Below are positions 25,094 through 35,846 of a stretch of DNA of 38,321 bases, piece after piece. A model generated the notes under the pieces. That model did not search any database. It was not told the DNA's origin and saw only the letters and a program-made list of their open reading frames with translations. Origin of the DNA: Microbacteriaceae bacterium. Its GTDB lineage: Bacteria; Actinomycetota; Actinomycetes; Actinomycetales; Microbacteriaceae. Both the position numbers and the translations under genes were made by a program. Position 1 is the first letter of the stretch. Each line of letters opens with the position of its first letter. Location of the stretch: positions 1 to 38,321 of the forward strand of contig SKHB01000111.1 in the NCBI GenBank assembly GCA_007117135.1. Direction: 5' to 3'.

Positions 25094-26133
25094 CGCTGAA
25101 AGACAGCACCGGAGCGAACACCCCTCACCGTCTTCCCTGTCAGCCACACGAGAAGAACACCCAGCGATAGCCAGAGGATGGCGCCGAAGACGGACAGGGC
25201 CGCAAAGTCGTGTCTTCTTGCCACCTCGAGGCTTAGCGAAGCAAATGCTGCTGTCGGGAAGCCGAAAGCCCAGTAGCCGAGGTGAAAGTGCGCTGCCGCG
25301 CGGGAGCGAATAATCACAATGAGGGCAAACACTGCCCACCAGGCCGAAAAACCCCACACGGCGAGGATCAGCCACTCGGCGACCGCAATGGACGCCGTAT
25401 CGCCTATCAGGGTTGCACCAGAGACCATGCCGAGGCCTCCGGCACCAAGGGGCGCGAGCCATGCCCACCAACTGGGGAGGGCGTGAGGCGGCAGGGGTTC
25501 GGCCAGGAGGAGTCTTCCGCCAATGATGGCGGCTAACAGCATGAACAGTCCGAAACCGATTCCCCAGGCGGCAACGCCCAACCAGGTGAGTAGTGCATCG
25601 GGCAGTGGGGAGTCGAGGTTTTTCAGCCGGACACTAATGCTCGGGACGAGGACGAGCGGCACGACGGGAACAAACCAGCTTGCTGAGATGGCTGCGGGGG
25701 GAATCTGTTCGAGGCCAATCACCCGAGCGAAGAAGGCAAACCCAATAAGCGCTGTCCCCACCAGTCCGAGACCACCGACCACCATCGCCGGCCACAGGGC
25801 AAGTCCCGGGCTCAACACGCCCGACGTTGCCGCCTGGCTGGTGGCAAGGGCCGTGATGAGCAGTGAGGCCGGCCAGGCGGCTGTTTGGGAACCCATGCCG
25901 GGGTGTCGAAGGTCAGCAAGGAAGCTGTCAGTGTGCCACACGAGTTTGATGCCGTAAAGGACGGTGATGGTGAGTGCGGTGAGGCCGGAGAGTGCGAGAA
26001 AGACCAAACCAATGGTGTCGTCCAGCTGAGAACCTGGAAGCGGGTCAAGAAGACTGACCATGGACGCCCCTGCGACACTCATCGCAAGAGCCCCCCATGC
26101 GGGGTGAAGGGTGGCGATACGTGACTCTGTCAT
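25090..26133 (-). CDS. TDT/SLAC1-family transporter (tellurite/dicarboxylate/sulfite exporter class)
   Basis: This 347-residue protein has about ten membrane segments. The C-terminal motif FHLGYWAFGFPTAAFA matches the SLAC1/TehA/Mae1/Ssu1 family pattern (WW.FTFP..AFA). The family moves anions such as malate, chloride, nitrate or sulfite. The operator-like palindrome at its promoter is of the CsoR/CstR type, which would favour a sulfite or sulfur-stress exporter (compare Ssu1), though this remains inference. ATG 26133 lies exactly 6 nt after a TATAGT -10 box, so the transcript should be leaderless. The CPBP protease gene ends 27 bp upstream. Confidence 0.85.
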   Translation of the reverse strand: MTESRIATLHPAWGALAMSVAGASMVSLLDPLPGSQLDDTIGLVFLALSGLTALTITVLYGIKLVWHTDSFLADLRHPGMGSQTAAWPASLLITALATSQAATSGVLSPGLALWPAMVVGGLGLVGTALIGFAFFARVIGLEQIPPAAISASWFVPVVPLVLVPSISVRLKNLDSPLPDALLTWLGVAAWGIGFGLFMLLAAIIGGRLLLAEPLPPHALPSWWAWLAPLGAGGLGMVSGATLIGDTASIAVAEWLILAVWGFSAWWAVFALIVIIRSRAAAHFHLGYWAFGFPTAAFASLSLEVARRHDFAALSVFGAILWLSLGVLLVWLTGKTVRGVRSGAVFQR

Positions 26134-26139
26134 CCCCCC

Positions 26140-26145
26140 ACTATA
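26140..26145 (-). promoter_or_regulatory. -10 box of the TDT transporter (leaderless)
   Basis: TATAGT on the minus strand is followed by GGGGGG and ATG 26133. It is a near-perfect -10 hexamer. Its first three bases lie inside the adjacent palindrome. Confidence 0.6.
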
Positions 26146-26160
26146 TACCCCCGGGGGTAT
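26145..26160. promoter_or_regulatory. CsoR/CstR-like operator palindrome
   Basis: ATACCCCCGGGGGTAT is a perfect 16-bp palindrome. It overlaps the TDT -10 box and would cover the -10/-35 spacer, the expected position for a repressor site. CsoR-family repressors (Cu(I)-sensing CsoR, persulfide-sensing CstR) bind G-tract palindromes of the TAC(C)n...(G)nGTA form. No such regulator is encoded in this window. Confidence 0.6.
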
Positions 26161-27114
26161 TTAGGGCGCGGTGGTCATGGGGTCAGCCGGCGCGAAGGCG
26201 GGAGCCTTTTTTGGCCGAGGCGGACGCTTTTCGTGCCCCCAACGGGACACCAAAATAAACACCGGAATCAAGATTGCCGTCACAACAATGTTCCCCACAC
26301 CAAGCTCAGCCGAGTCGGTGACAAAAAGGGCTTCCGCGGGAAGAGCGCCCCCCTCGTACCCGGCAACCAAAGACAGGAACAAGTTATGGGCGGCGTGCGC
26401 GCCGATCGCAATCTCAATAGAACGGTCTCGAACACTCACCCACCCCCACACAAACCCCACTGAGGCATAGGTAATGAAAGCCAAGACCGGCTGGCTAAGA
26501 GCCTCCGGGTTTGCCATATGGGGCAGCGCGAAAACAACCCCACTGAGCGTCGACAGAATCCAGATGCTCGAAGTACCTCGGCTAAACCATTGCAGCAACC
26601 ATCCGCGGAAAAATACTTCCTCCGCCGTTGTTTGAACCGGAATCAGCAGAAGGGTGATGATCGCGAAGGGGATAAATGCGGTGGCTTGGAAGTTCCACTC
26701 ATAACCGTTCTCGGCAGGAAAAGCCAATAAGAAAAAAATCGACGGGCCCAACATGACCAACAACCAGGTGAAAAACCCCCACCACACGCGGCGCATCCGA
26801 AACCGCACCCCCACAGCAAACAACTCTCCTGCGGGACGGCCAAGAATAAACCGGTAGGTAAGAATGGTGCCCGCAAGCAGGGGAATGAAACTTACCAGCG
26901 CGAAAAGCATGAACCCCCACCCGGGGAACGCCCCAAACAGGTCCCCCTCAACAAAAAGTGCGATGACATCAACGCCGGTGAAGGGAATCACCACCAGACT
27001 CAAAATGGTCCCCAGGACAGCCCAAGCAAACAGGATTGCCAGCGTTCCCACCAAGAACCGCCACCACATCACACGACCAGGTGGGGTAAAGCGAAGGCCA
27101 AGCGGGTAAGACAT
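26161..27114 (-). CDS. CPBP-family intramembrane metalloprotease
   Basis: This 317-residue protein has about eight membrane segments and the CPBP (Abi) motifs: TTAEEVFFRGWLLQW (EExxxR), then VVFALPHMAN (FxxxH) and HAAHNLFLSL (HxxxN). These form the membrane-buried active site of Rce1-like proteases. Bacterial members process CAAX-like or peptide substrates or give bacteriocin self-immunity; no partner gene is visible. ATG 27114 has a GACAAT box 6 nt upstream, which fits a leaderless start weakly. The longer frame to 27162 is less likely. It is divergent from the galactokinase-like gene. Confidence 0.85.
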   Translation of the reverse strand: MSYPLGLRFTPPGRVMWWRFLVGTLAILFAWAVLGTILSLVVIPFTGVDVIALFVEGDLFGAFPGWGFMLFALVSFIPLLAGTILTYRFILGRPAGELFAVGVRFRMRRVWWGFFTWLLVMLGPSIFFLLAFPAENGYEWNFQATAFIPFAIITLLLIPVQTTAEEVFFRGWLLQWFSRGTSSIWILSTLSGVVFALPHMANPEALSQPVLAFITYASVGFVWGWVSVRDRSIEIAIGAHAAHNLFLSLVAGYEGGALPAEALFVTDSAELGVGNIVVTAILIPVFILVSRWGHEKRPPRPKKAPAFAPADPMTTAP

Positions 27115-27215
27115 GGCGGCATTGTCCCGCACTCGCCTGAGTGCTCCATCACAGCGTGTCACCCCGCCGTCACAGAAATAGGGAACAATGGAGCGTTGGC
27201 GTGAATGGAGACTTT

Positions 27216-28376
27216 GTGACTGATATTCGTGAAGAGGCTCGAGACGGCTTTGAGCGCATCTTTGGCTACCCGCCCCACGGCCTGTGGTCGGCGCCGGGCG
27301 CCCTGCGCCTCATCGGAGACCACACGGATTACGCCGAAGGTCACACGCTGACTGTCACCATCGACCGCCGGGTCGTTGTCGCCCTGGGTGTGACAAAAGA
27401 ATCCCGCATTCGCGTCGCAAGCCCGCACGCCGGAGAAATTGCTGAAATCCCCCTGACCGAGCTGGATGAGGAAGAACTCTCCGGCTGGCCCAGCTACCCA
27501 CTTGGCGTCGCCTGGGCACTCGGACGCCTGGGTGTTGACCTGGAAGCGGTTCCAGGTGTCGACATGTATGTGGAATCAACAGTGCCCGAAGGCGTCGGCC
27601 TGGGATCCTCCGCGGCACTGACCGCGGCCGTAGCCCTTGCCCTGTCTGATGCTTGGCAAGTCGGTTCAGACAAGATGATGCTCGCTCGAGCCTGCGCTCT
27701 GGCTGAAGGTCGCGCCACGGGAGAAGAAGTGGGCATTGGCCCGGCGATTGCCGCGCTGAGCGCTGAACCGGACTCCGCTGTCCTCATCGATGAGCGGTCA
27801 AAAGATGTTGACCAAATTCGACTGGGTTTCGACGACGGGGATGTGTCCCTGCTCTTCATCATGTGCGAGGACGAGCCGGTTGCACTCCCGCCGCTTCGCG
27901 AGCGCCTCGCCGCCCTCGAAGAAGTAGCTGACCGCTTAGACGCCGGGTCAATCAGAAACGTGAAGCTCTCAGACCTCCAAGCGCTGACCCTCGACGACCA
28001 CCTCAGCGAAGGAACCCTCGCTCGGGCCAGACACACGGCAGAAGAGAATGCGCGAGTTTTGCAGACCGTCCAAAAGCTGCGCGAAGAAGGCCCCGACTCG
28101 CTCGCTCCCATCTTTGCGGACAGTCACGAATCGGTGACCAGAGCCCACCGACTGGGGAACCCCAGTGTCCACCTGGCCGTGTCCACCGCCCTCGAACACG
28201 GCGCGTTCGCCGCGAGGCTCCTCGGCCACCGTTCGACCGGAACCGTGGTGGCTATTTGCCCAGACGGTTCTGTGTCTCGGATTATTCAAGCCCTTGACGG
28301 CGCCTTCAGTGAACACGCACTAGACATTCCGGACACTGTGGTGTGCCGTGTCGGCGACAAAGCTCTCCGACACTGA
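27216..28376 (+). CDS. Galactokinase-like GHMP protein with degraded active site
   Basis: This 386-residue protein follows galactokinase from end to end: SAPGALRLIGDHTDY (25-39), then PEGVGLGSSAALTAAVALAL (124-143). Catalytic features are altered. In GalK the first motif is GRVNLIGEHTDY; here the Arg is Ala29 and the Glu is Asp35. The MDQ motif with the catalytic Asp is replaced by Gly-Pro-Ala (175-177). The third GHMP motif (GGGFGG) near the C-terminus is replaced by a GHRSTGT stretch. The frame is open and codon use is ordinary, so it is not a decaying pseudogene. It may bind sugar, act on another substrate, or regulate. GTG 27216 follows GGAG by 5 nt and gives the family-like MTDIR start. 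GTG 27201 is also possible. Confidence 0.8.
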   Translation: MTDIREEARDGFERIFGYPPHGLWSAPGALRLIGDHTDYAEGHTLTVTIDRRVVVALGVTKESRIRVASPHAGEIAEIPLTELDEEELSGWPSYPLGVAWALGRLGVDLEAVPGVDMYVESTVPEGVGLGSSAALTAAVALALSDAWQVGSDKMMLARACALAEGRATGEEVGIGPAIAALSAEPDSAVLIDERSKDVDQIRLGFDDGDVSLLFIMCEDEPVALPPLRERLAALEEVADRLDAGSIRNVKLSDLQALTLDDHLSEGTLARARHTAEENARVLQTVQKLREEGPDSLAPIFADSHESVTRAHRLGNPSVHLAVSTALEHGAFAARLLGHRSTGTVVAICPDGSVSRIIQALDGAFSEHALDIPDTVVCRVGDKALRH

Positions 28377-28384
28377 CAAGAGTC

Positions 28385-29851
28385 CTAAATGTTGAGCACC
28401 CTGGCGGTGCGGAACATTTGGTCAACCATCACCTCAGTGCGCTGGCGACCCTCCACAGCGTAAGCGGGGACCATCTGACGCAGTGTCGGCGTCCACGCCG
28501 ACATCTTGTCGGGGAAACACTTTTCCAACACGTCAAGCATGATGGGCGCTGCGGTGGAGGCCCCCGGGGATGCCCCCAACAGGCCAGCAATCGTGCCGTC
28601 TTCGCTGGCAATCACTTCGGTCCCAAACTGTAAAACGCCGACTTTCTTTCGATCCGGCTTGATCACTTGGACGCGCTGACCGGCCCCCATGGTGTACCAG
28701 TCGTCCGGGTCAGCGTCAGGATAAAACTCGTATAAGGCTTCTAGCTTTTTGAGCCTGGATGCAAAAACTTCTTTTGCCAGGTACACCACCAACGACAGGT
28801 TTTGGGCAGCAACGGCAAGCATCGGCAAAATGTTGTGCCAACGCAGCGACGAAAACAGGTCCGTCACGGACCCCTTTTTCAAAAACTTTGGCGTAAAACC
28901 GGCATACGGGCCAAATAGAAGGCTTGCTTCCCCCTCGACAACGCGGGTGTCCAAGTGGGGGACAGACATGGGTGGCGCCCCAACAGCAGCCTTGCCATAC
29001 ACTTTTGCGTTGTGTCGGCGAACGACATCAGGGTTGTCACACCTCAACCATTCGCCCGACACCGGAAACCCGCCATATCCTCTGATTTCCGGGATGCCCG
29101 ATTTTTGCAACAGTGGGAGCGCCGCCCCCCCTGCTCCAACAAAAACAAATGACGCCTCCACCTCCTGCGGGGTGCTCCCCAGTTCGTGCCGCAAGTGCAC
29201 CCGCCAAGTGCCCTCCGGGGTTTTTGTAAGATTGGTCACACGGTGTTCAGTGATGAACTGGGCGCCCCCATTTTTCAGATTCACCATCATCTGCCTGGTG
29301 AGCGCACCAAAGTCAATGTCTGTCCCTTGGGCGACACGGGTGGCCGCCATCGGTTCAGACTTGAGCCGCCCATCGATGGTGAGAGGCGCCCACTTCGCAA
29401 TTTCCAGGGGGTCTTCAGAATATTGAAGCCCCGCAAACAGGGGGTTTTCAGCCAGCGCCTCATAGCGCTTGCGCAGATACCGCACATTGTCTGCCCCCAG
29501 CACGAGGGACATGTGAGGCACCGATGTCAAAAACGATGACGGGTCGGGGATATCCCCCGACTCGACCAACCACGACCACAACTGCCTGGAGATTTGAAAC
29601 TGTTGGTTCACCTTAATCGCGTTGTCCACCACGATGTCGCCGTTGGCGTCTTCTGGCGTGTAGTTCAGCTCACACAGCGCCGAATGCCCCGTGCCCGCGT
29701 TATTCCACGGCGACGACGATTCCAAGCCAACGTCGGAGAGTTTCTCGACGACAACAATGTCCCACCTGGGTTCAAGTTTTTTGATGAGTGTCCCCAGGGT
29801 GGCGCTCATGATTCCGCCGCCCACCAACACCACATCGACTCGTTGCATCAC
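28385..29851 (-). CDS. mqo: Malate:quinone oxidoreductase
   Basis: This is a 488-residue FAD enzyme of the Mqo family. The FAD-binding start is VVLVGGGIMSATLG. The family-specific ESSSPWNNAGTGHSALCELNYTP follows, with HLDTRVVEGEASLLFGPYAG and LLGASPGASTAAPIMLDVLE further on. It oxidises malate to oxaloacetate at the inner face of the membrane and passes electrons to quinone, feeding both the TCA cycle and respiration. TAGAAT lies 6 nt before GTG 29851, suggesting a leaderless start there. ATG 29848 is the adjacent alternative, with GGAG at 5 nt. It converges on the galactokinase-like gene with 8 bp between stops. Confidence 0.95.
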   Translation of the reverse strand: MMQRVDVVLVGGGIMSATLGTLIKKLEPRWDIVVVEKLSDVGLESSSPWNNAGTGHSALCELNYTPEDANGDIVVDNAIKVNQQFQISRQLWSWLVESGDIPDPSSFLTSVPHMSLVLGADNVRYLRKRYEALAENPLFAGLQYSEDPLEIAKWAPLTIDGRLKSEPMAATRVAQGTDIDFGALTRQMMVNLKNGGAQFITEHRVTNLTKTPEGTWRVHLRHELGSTPQEVEASFVFVGAGGAALPLLQKSGIPEIRGYGGFPVSGEWLRCDNPDVVRRHNAKVYGKAAVGAPPMSVPHLDTRVVEGEASLLFGPYAGFTPKFLKKGSVTDLFSSLRWHNILPMLAVAAQNLSLVVYLAKEVFASRLKKLEALYEFYPDADPDDWYTMGAGQRVQVIKPDRKKVGVLQFGTEVIASEDGTIAGLLGASPGASTAAPIMLDVLEKCFPDKMSAWTPTLRQMVPAYAVEGRQRTEVMVDQMFRTARVLNI

Positions 29852-29857
29852 CTCTCC

Positions 29858-29863
29858 ATTCTA
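29858..29863 (-). promoter_or_regulatory. -10 box of mqo
   Basis: TAGAAT on the minus strand, then GGAGAG, then GTG 29851 / ATG 29848. Confidence 0.5.
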
Positions 29864-29890
29864 GGTGTCACAGGTTAACGCGCTACCTGG

Positions 29891-32193
<2,303 letters not shown>

Positions 32194-32281
32194 TGTTGAG
32201 GCTCCCTCTTAACACCCGCAAAGCGTGTGCAACCCCGCCATTCTACTGACCTGTTGCAGCCTCTTCGAACCAGGGGTTTTG

Positions 32282-32887
32282 TTACCGTCGCTCGTCAATG
32301 TTCCGCCGGCCAGCAAACGCCCGCGACAAAGTAATTTCGTCAGCGTATTCGAGGTCTCCGCCGACCGGCAGGCCGCTGGCAAGCCTCGATACCGTTAACC
32401 CCGGCTGAATAAGCAGCCTGGACAGGTAACTCGAAGTTGCCTCACCCTCCAAGTTGGGGTCAGTCGCAAGAATGACCTCTTTCACCACACCCGAACCGAG
32501 CCGCCCGAGGAGCTCACGGATACGCAAATCATCGGGCCCTATTCCGTCAATGGGGCTGAGTGCCCCGCCAAGAACGTGGTAGCGGCCGCGAAATTCTCGA
32601 GTTCGCTCAATAGCGACCACATCTTTCGGCTCCTCCACCACACACAAGACACTGTCGTCACGTCTCGGGTCAGAACACAACCCGCAAGTCTCTTGGGCAG
32701 AAATCATCCCGCACACCTCACAAAACCGAATACTCCCGCGAATCTCGCCCAAAATCTCCCCCAAGCGGCTGGGGTCATAAGTTTTGGATTGAACAATATA
32801 AAAGGCGATACGTTGGGCAGACTTTGGTCCAACGCCCGGGAGTTTGGCGAGCTCATCGATGAGCTCGGCAATAATCCCCTCATACAT
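32282..32887 (-). CDS. recR: Recombination protein RecR
   Basis: This is a 201-residue protein. A helix-hairpin-helix ([21 protein letters not shown]) is followed by a C4 zinc finger ([16 protein letters not shown]) and a Toprim domain with [14 protein letters not shown] and [15 protein letters not shown]. RecR acts with RecF and RecO to load RecA at gaps during repair. ATG 32887 overlaps the dnaX stop by 8 nt, so the two are co-translated. The ybaB gene that often sits between dnaX and recR is absent here. Confidence 0.95.
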   Translation of the reverse strand: MYEGIIAELIDELAKLPGVGPKSAQRIAFYIVQSKTYDPSRLGEILGEIRGSIRFCEVCGMISAQETCGLCSDPRRDDSVLCVVEEPKDVVAIERTREFRGRYHVLGGALSPIDGIGPDDLRIRELLGRLGSGVVKEVILATDPNLEGEATSSYLSRLLIQPGLTVSRLASGLPVGGDLEYADEITLSRAFAGRRNIDERR

Positions 32888-34712
32888 CCGAATCTCCCGA
32901 CGATTCCTGCTCTAACAGTTCTTCGGCAATCAGTTCGCCGCCAAGAATGGTTCGAATAGCGGGCTCACCCCGTTGTCCGAGAACGGAACCACTGGCAGGG
33001 GTGTCTGTCGGCTCTGCCGATTTCTCACTGTCGGTCTGATCAGTTGGTTGCGGGGTGTGGGTGGCCTCCGGTTCGACGGTGAGGTCTTCACCGTCCGCTT
33101 CAGAACCGGGTGATGCCACCACCGGCCACGAGGATTCGGGGCTCTCGCCAGCGGGAGAAACGGCTCCCGCCGGCAACTCCCCGACGGTGAAACGGACACG
33201 GTGACCGGTGTGCTGAAAGATGGCGTCACGCAAAAGGTCAGCGTTTGGCAGTGGGCTTCCAGGGCCTTGCGGTTTGCGCAAAATCTCTGCATCCTGCCGC
33301 TTTGCAAAACCGATGGTGACAACATCGCTGTCAACAGCAACGGGGAGTGTTTCAGACAGTGCCGCCCACAGGGACCTCTTGGTTTCGGCCAAAGATTCGA
33401 TAACCGCCGGCCATTTCTGAAGCAACCCCGCCACATCCCACGGGGACATAGGTGGAATGGTTTCTCCAGCAGCGCTCGGCTCTGGTTCAGTCGGCTCCTG
33501 CGACGACTCCTGGACGGGGGCTGATGGTGCGGGGGGTTCCGATGGGGGGGCTGATGGTGCGGAGCCGCTCGTCAGGGCTGTGTTTGCTTGTACTGGCGGC
33601 GGAGCACCATCGGCCACCAGGGTCAGCACTTTCGCCATCATCACTTCCAGATGAAGCTTCGGTGAGGTCACACCAGCCATTTGGCTCAGAGTTTGGCTTG
33701 TAATGTCAGCAATTTTTGTGAGCTGCTGGGGGGTAAATAGTTCTGCTTGACCGTGCAGACGGGAAACTTCGTGGCTGGGCACACCAGGAAACAGCGACGA
33801 ATCTTCAGCGCCGGCAGCGCCGGCGACAATGAGGTCTCTGATGTGTGACAAGAAGTCTTCAACAAACCGTCTCGGGTCACCACCGGAATGAACAACACCA
33901 TCGATGTGTTGGAAAAGGTCAGCCGCCCGGTTTTCAGTTATCGCCAGAGTGACATCGTCCAACACCTGGGTGGAGGTGTAGCCGAGGAGTGTCCGGGCGT
34001 CGTGCAAGGTCAGAGCGTCCCCGGTGCTTCCGGCCATCAGCTGGTCAAGCAGTGACAACGAATCCCTCACCGACCCCCCGCCTGCCCGCACCACCAGTGC
34101 CAACACTCCGTCTTCGGCGCCGAGTCCTTCGGTGTCAAGCACTGACTGCAGGTAGGCAATGAGTTCGGCCGGTGCCACCAAACGGAAGGGATAGTGGTGG
34201 GTGCGAGAGCGGATGGTGGTGAGAACCTTATCCGGCTCTGTGGTGGCAAAGATGAACTTGATGTGCTCGGGAGGTTCTTCAACGATTTTCAGCAGGGCGT
34301 TGAATCCCTGCTGGGTAACCATATGTGCCTCGTCGAGGATGAAAATCTTGTAACGGTCGCGAGATGGCGCGAAAACGGCGCGCTCCCGAAGCTCTCGGGC
34401 ATCTTCAACACCGTTATGGCTGGCGGCGTCGATTTCAACAACGTCTAAAGAGCCTCCGCCATCGCGCGAGAGTTCTACACAACTGGGGCACTCACCGCAT
34501 GGGGTGTCGGTGGGGCCCTGGTGACAGTTCAAACAGCGGGCAAGAATTCGCGCCGACGTTGTCTTCCCGCAGCCACGGGGGCCGCTGAACAAATACGCAT
34601 GGTGGGTGCGATCTGACGACAAAGCTTGGCGGAGCGGATCGGTGACCTGGGTTTGACCAATCAGCTCAGCAAAGTTTTCTGGTCGGTAGCGACGGTACAG
34701 TGCAGAGCCCAC
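32880..34712 (-). CDS. dnaX: DNA polymerase III subunit gamma/tau
   Basis: This is a 610-residue clamp-loader subunit. Walker A is [13 protein letters not shown] (about 44-56). A zinc module follows with [19 protein letters not shown], then DEAHMV (Walker B), sensor-1 FATTEPDKV and the sensor-2 region. The C-terminal half (about 375 on) is Pro/Ser/Glu-rich and carries a tau-like tail ([26 protein letters not shown]). GTG 34712 starts 9 nt after the ackA stop. I looked for but did not confirm a programmed frameshift site for a short gamma form. Confidence 0.95.
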   Translation of the reverse strand: MGSALYRRYRPENFAELIGQTQVTDPLRQALSSDRTHHAYLFSGPRGCGKTTSARILARCLNCHQGPTDTPCGECPSCVELSRDGGGSLDVVEIDAASHNGVEDARELRERAVFAPSRDRYKIFILDEAHMVTQQGFNALLKIVEEPPEHIKFIFATTEPDKVLTTIRSRTHHYPFRLVAPAELIAYLQSVLDTEGLGAEDGVLALVVRAGGGSVRDSLSLLDQLMAGSTGDALTLHDARTLLGYTSTQVLDDVTLAITENRAADLFQHIDGVVHSGGDPRRFVEDFLSHIRDLIVAGAAGAEDSSLFPGVPSHEVSRLHGQAELFTPQQLTKIADITSQTLSQMAGVTSPKLHLEVMMAKVLTLVADGAPPPVQANTALTSGSAPSAPPSEPPAPSAPVQESSQEPTEPEPSAAGETIPPMSPWDVAGLLQKWPAVIESLAETKRSLWAALSETLPVAVDSDVVTIGFAKRQDAEILRKPQGPGSPLPNADLLRDAIFQHTGHRVRFTVGELPAGAVSPAGESPESSWPVVASPGSEADGEDLTVEPEATHTPQPTDQTDSEKSAEPTDTPASGSVLGQRGEPAIRTILGGELIAEELLEQESSGDSDV

Positions 34713-34721
34713 GATGTGAGC

Positions 34722-35846
34722 CTACCGGCCGCCACCTGCAAGCAGGTGGCTGTGACGGGCAATTTGTAACTCTTCGTTGGTGGCAATCACCCACACTGCC
34801 ACCTCTGACGCCTGCGACGAGATTTTCTCAGCCTCCCCATCAGCGGTGTCGTTGGCCGAAACATCCACCACAACCCCCAGTGGCGCCAGCAACTCCAGCA
34901 CCTGCTTCCGTAACACGGCAGAATTTTCCCCGATTCCTCCGGTAAACACCAGGGCGTCAAGACCGCCCATGAGAGCCCAGTAGGCGCCGACATAGTGGCG
35001 AATGCGCCCAGCCCAAATTCGAAGCGCCAACTCGCAGTCATCATCGCCGGCTTCTGCTCGGGCGATGATGTCGCGCATGTCGCTGGACCCCGTCAGCCCC
35101 ACGAGCCCACCCTCTTGGCCAAGTGCCGTGTCGACGTCGTCGACACTCATGCCCTCTCGAAGCAGATGCGTGACAACTGCCGGGTCAATGTCGCCTGATC
35201 TGGTTCCCATGACAAGGCCCGGCAGGGGTGTGAAGCCGAGTGTGGTGTCGAGGGCGACACCATCAACGATGGCGGCCATCGATGAACCGTTGCCGAGGTG
35301 GCAGGTGATGACCTTGGTGGGTGGAGGGTCAGAGACGGCCTGGAGTGTTTGGTTGACATATTGGTGGCTGGTGCCATGAAAACCATATTTTCTGATTCCG
35401 AAACGCTCACGCAGGTCTTTGGGGAGGGCATAGGTGAAAGCTTCCGCTGGCAGGTCTCGGAAAAACGCCGTGTCAAACACGGCCACCTGGGTGGCGTTCG
35501 GCAGGGCATGCTGGGCAGCACGAATACCCGCAATGTTGGGCGGGTTGTGTAACGGGGCGAGAGAGCTCACGTCTTCGAGGGTCTGAATGACGTCATCGGT
35601 GACGACGGTGGGTTCGGTGAATAGTCCACCGCCGTGAACTACCCGGTGGCCAACAATGTCGATGGTGACAGTGTCAGGCAACTCAGACACCATCTGGGCG
35701 AGTGCCTCGTCGTGACTGGGGTAGTCACCGCCGACAATGCCGATGCGATCCTTGTGCCCCTGGGCGATGACAGTTTCGGTGGGCATGTCAAAGAGTTGGT
35801 ATTTCACCGATGAAGAACCAACGTTGAGAACCAGCACACCTGTCAT
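34722..35846 (-). CDS. ackA: Acetate kinase
   Basis: This 374-residue ASKHA-fold kinase contains VLNVGSSSVKYQLFD (5-19), KYGFHGTSHQYVNQ, CHLGNGSSMAAI and FTGGIGENSA. It makes acetate and ATP from acetyl phosphate and ADP in the acetate-overflow and reuse pathway. The gene overlaps pta by 4 nt (ATGA), the usual pta-ackA pair. It is followed 9 nt later by dnaX, an unusual link that may couple their expression. Confidence 0.96.
   Translation of the reverse strand: MTGVLVLNVGSSSVKYQLFDMPTETVIAQGHKDRIGIVGGDYPSHDEALAQMVSELPDTVTIDIVGHRVVHGGGLFTEPTVVTDDVIQTLEDVSSLAPLHNPPNIAGIRAAQHALPNATQVAVFDTAFFRDLPAEAFTYALPKDLRERFGIRKYGFHGTSHQYVNQTLQAVSDPPPTKVITCHLGNGSSMAAIVDGVALDTTLGFTPLPGLVMGTRSGDIDPAVVTHLLREGMSVDDVDTALGQEGGLVGLTGSSDMRDIIARAEAGDDDCELALRIWAGRIRHYVGAYWALMGGLDALVFTGGIGENSAVLRKQVLELLAPLGVVVDVSANDTADGEAEKISSQASEVAVWVIATNEELQIARHSHLLAGGGR

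Noticed and set aside
27494-28111. Minus-strand frame of 205 codons inside the galactokinase-like gene
   Set aside because: The composition is Ser/Arg/Pro-rich, typical of an antisense shadow in GC-rich DNA. The plus strand has the GHMP motifs.
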